Below the pieces are notes generated by a model. That model worked only from the letters and a program-made list of their open reading frames with translations. It ran no database searches and was not told the DNA's origin. A stretch of DNA of 64,000 nt from Haematobia irritans (taxonomy: Eukaryota > Arthropoda > Insecta > Diptera > Muscidae): contig NC_134399.1 in assembly GCF_050003625.1 (NCBI RefSeq), forward strand, positions 151,832,473 to 151,896,472. Reading direction: 5' to 3'. Below are positions 63,171 to 64,000 of this stretch, in pieces; position 1 is the stretch's first letter, and each line of letters opens with the position of its first letter. A program made the translations under genes and the position numbers.

Positions 63171-63479
63171 CTATCAGTGCAAGTCGCACCAGAGTCACCA
63201 TTATATGCAAATTTTGTAGTTGTCAAAATATGAATTGGCAACTAACTAAAATACTGGGGAGGAACACATCTCAAGTGAATGTCACATACTGAAAAGAAGA
63301 AGAAACAAAAGCAAATGTAAATAAACAAAACAGAAGTATTTGTTTAAATTTTGTTTCACTGCAACAAAAACAGGAATATGTATCGAATTATGTAGAAATA
63401 TCTAGTGGCCCAACTTTAAATGTAGCGTCTCTAACAACTTCCAATAAAGGAACTCTCACGGAAGTGACGATTTCATTTG

Positions 63480-63960
63480 GACATTTCGTCAAAGTCCTTC
63501 TCTGTATTTCGTGAGACACAATAATTATGGAGTTCGAAAAAATTTAACCGCGCCTTAAATTTTTACAAAAACACCTTAAATGGCATGAGAATCAGTGAAA
63601 TGTGTTTTATTTTCCTACAAATCAAAGTTTAAATTGCATGGCTCGGGTGGTGGAAGTTTAGTACGAAGGTCCAAAGAAAAGTCTTAATCCAAGAAATAAA
63701 AACAGTTCCTTCAACAATGGTGGGGGTAATATTATGGTCTGGGGGTCGTTTTTTGGACATGTTATGGCTCCGATTTATAGAGTATAGAGGGCACTATGCT
63801 TTTGGAAATCTTCAAAAACAGTTTGTCCCATGTAATATTACCATAACAAACACGGGAAATACCGTCTACATGGATTATTCAGTGCGATCATGATCTCCAG
63901 CACTCGTATAGTGTGCTAAAACAACTTATTTCTAATGAAAAAGTGTGTGTACTTGTACTC
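63480..63960 (+). pseudogene. Decayed Tc1-like transposase
   Basis: Conceptual translation across several stops and at least one frameshift shows Tc1 signatures in order: RLKFLQKHLKW (63550), SKFKLHGS with VRRSKEKS (63625-63685), GGGNIMVWGSFFGHVMAP (63720-63775), then in another frame EGTMLLEIFKNSL and TWIIQCDHD, the second catalytic region. Internal stops (63691, 63706, 63785 region) make it non-functional. It probably continues past the window end. Confidence 0.8.
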
Positions 63961-64000
63961 TATGTTTCGAATTCAGGCCAATGTCGTTCCTATGTTTAAA

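Overview
The window is nuclear DNA of a higher fly (Diptera). It is strongly AT-rich, has multi-kilobase introns, and is crowded with non-autonomous transposons. The protein-coding exons match dipteran genes, and the repeat classes (DINE-1-like elements with CCGTCTGTCTG tracts, a 29-bp TTTCTATAGAAA repeat, tRNA-derived SINEs) fit a calyptrate/muscid fly such as Musca, Stomoxys or Haematobia. The species call is inference.

Three genes can be rebuilt exon by exon. (1) sidekick (sdk), plus strand, 1640-38367: the 3' part of the gene. Nine exons encode the last two Ig domains, 13 FN3 domains, one membrane helix and a cytoplasmic tail ending in a class I PDZ ligand (GFSSFV); upstream exons lie outside the window. 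Two extra in-frame microexons (18 and 24 nt) are proposed. (2) An RNF141-type RING-finger gene, plus strand, 52235-54510: four exons, 266 residues. (3) Sds3/SUDS3, a Sin3-HDAC corepressor subunit, minus strand, 61372-58780: seven exons, 345 residues. RNF141 and Sds3 are convergent, separated by about 4.3 kb.

The rest is introns and intergenic DNA filled with nested mobile elements. Families visible: (a) DINE-1/Helentron-like elements with internal repeats of about 153 bp (2.2, 4.7, 28.3, 32.8, 36.1, 43.2, 47.7 and 48.9 kb); (b) a 29-bp partly palindromic tandem repeat in six arrays, three of them inside hAT-like elements; (c) a 242-bp MITE with TTA/TAA target duplications, six copies, four clustered upstream of Sds3; (d) AATT-rich MITEs of 289-290 bp with TA duplications; (e) foldback elements; (f) a tRNA-derived SINE with an intact copy and several fragments; (g) a mariner-like element with a truncated transposase at 30.0-30.9 kb and a decayed Tc1-like transposase at the right edge.

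The genes do not form a functional unit. sdk is a homophilic adhesion receptor, RNF141 a probable E3 ligase and Sds3 a chromatin factor. The most unusual material is structural: candidate sdk microexons, 29-bp arrays in opposite orientations flanking sdk exons, and nested insertions whose order can be read from reconstructed empty sites.
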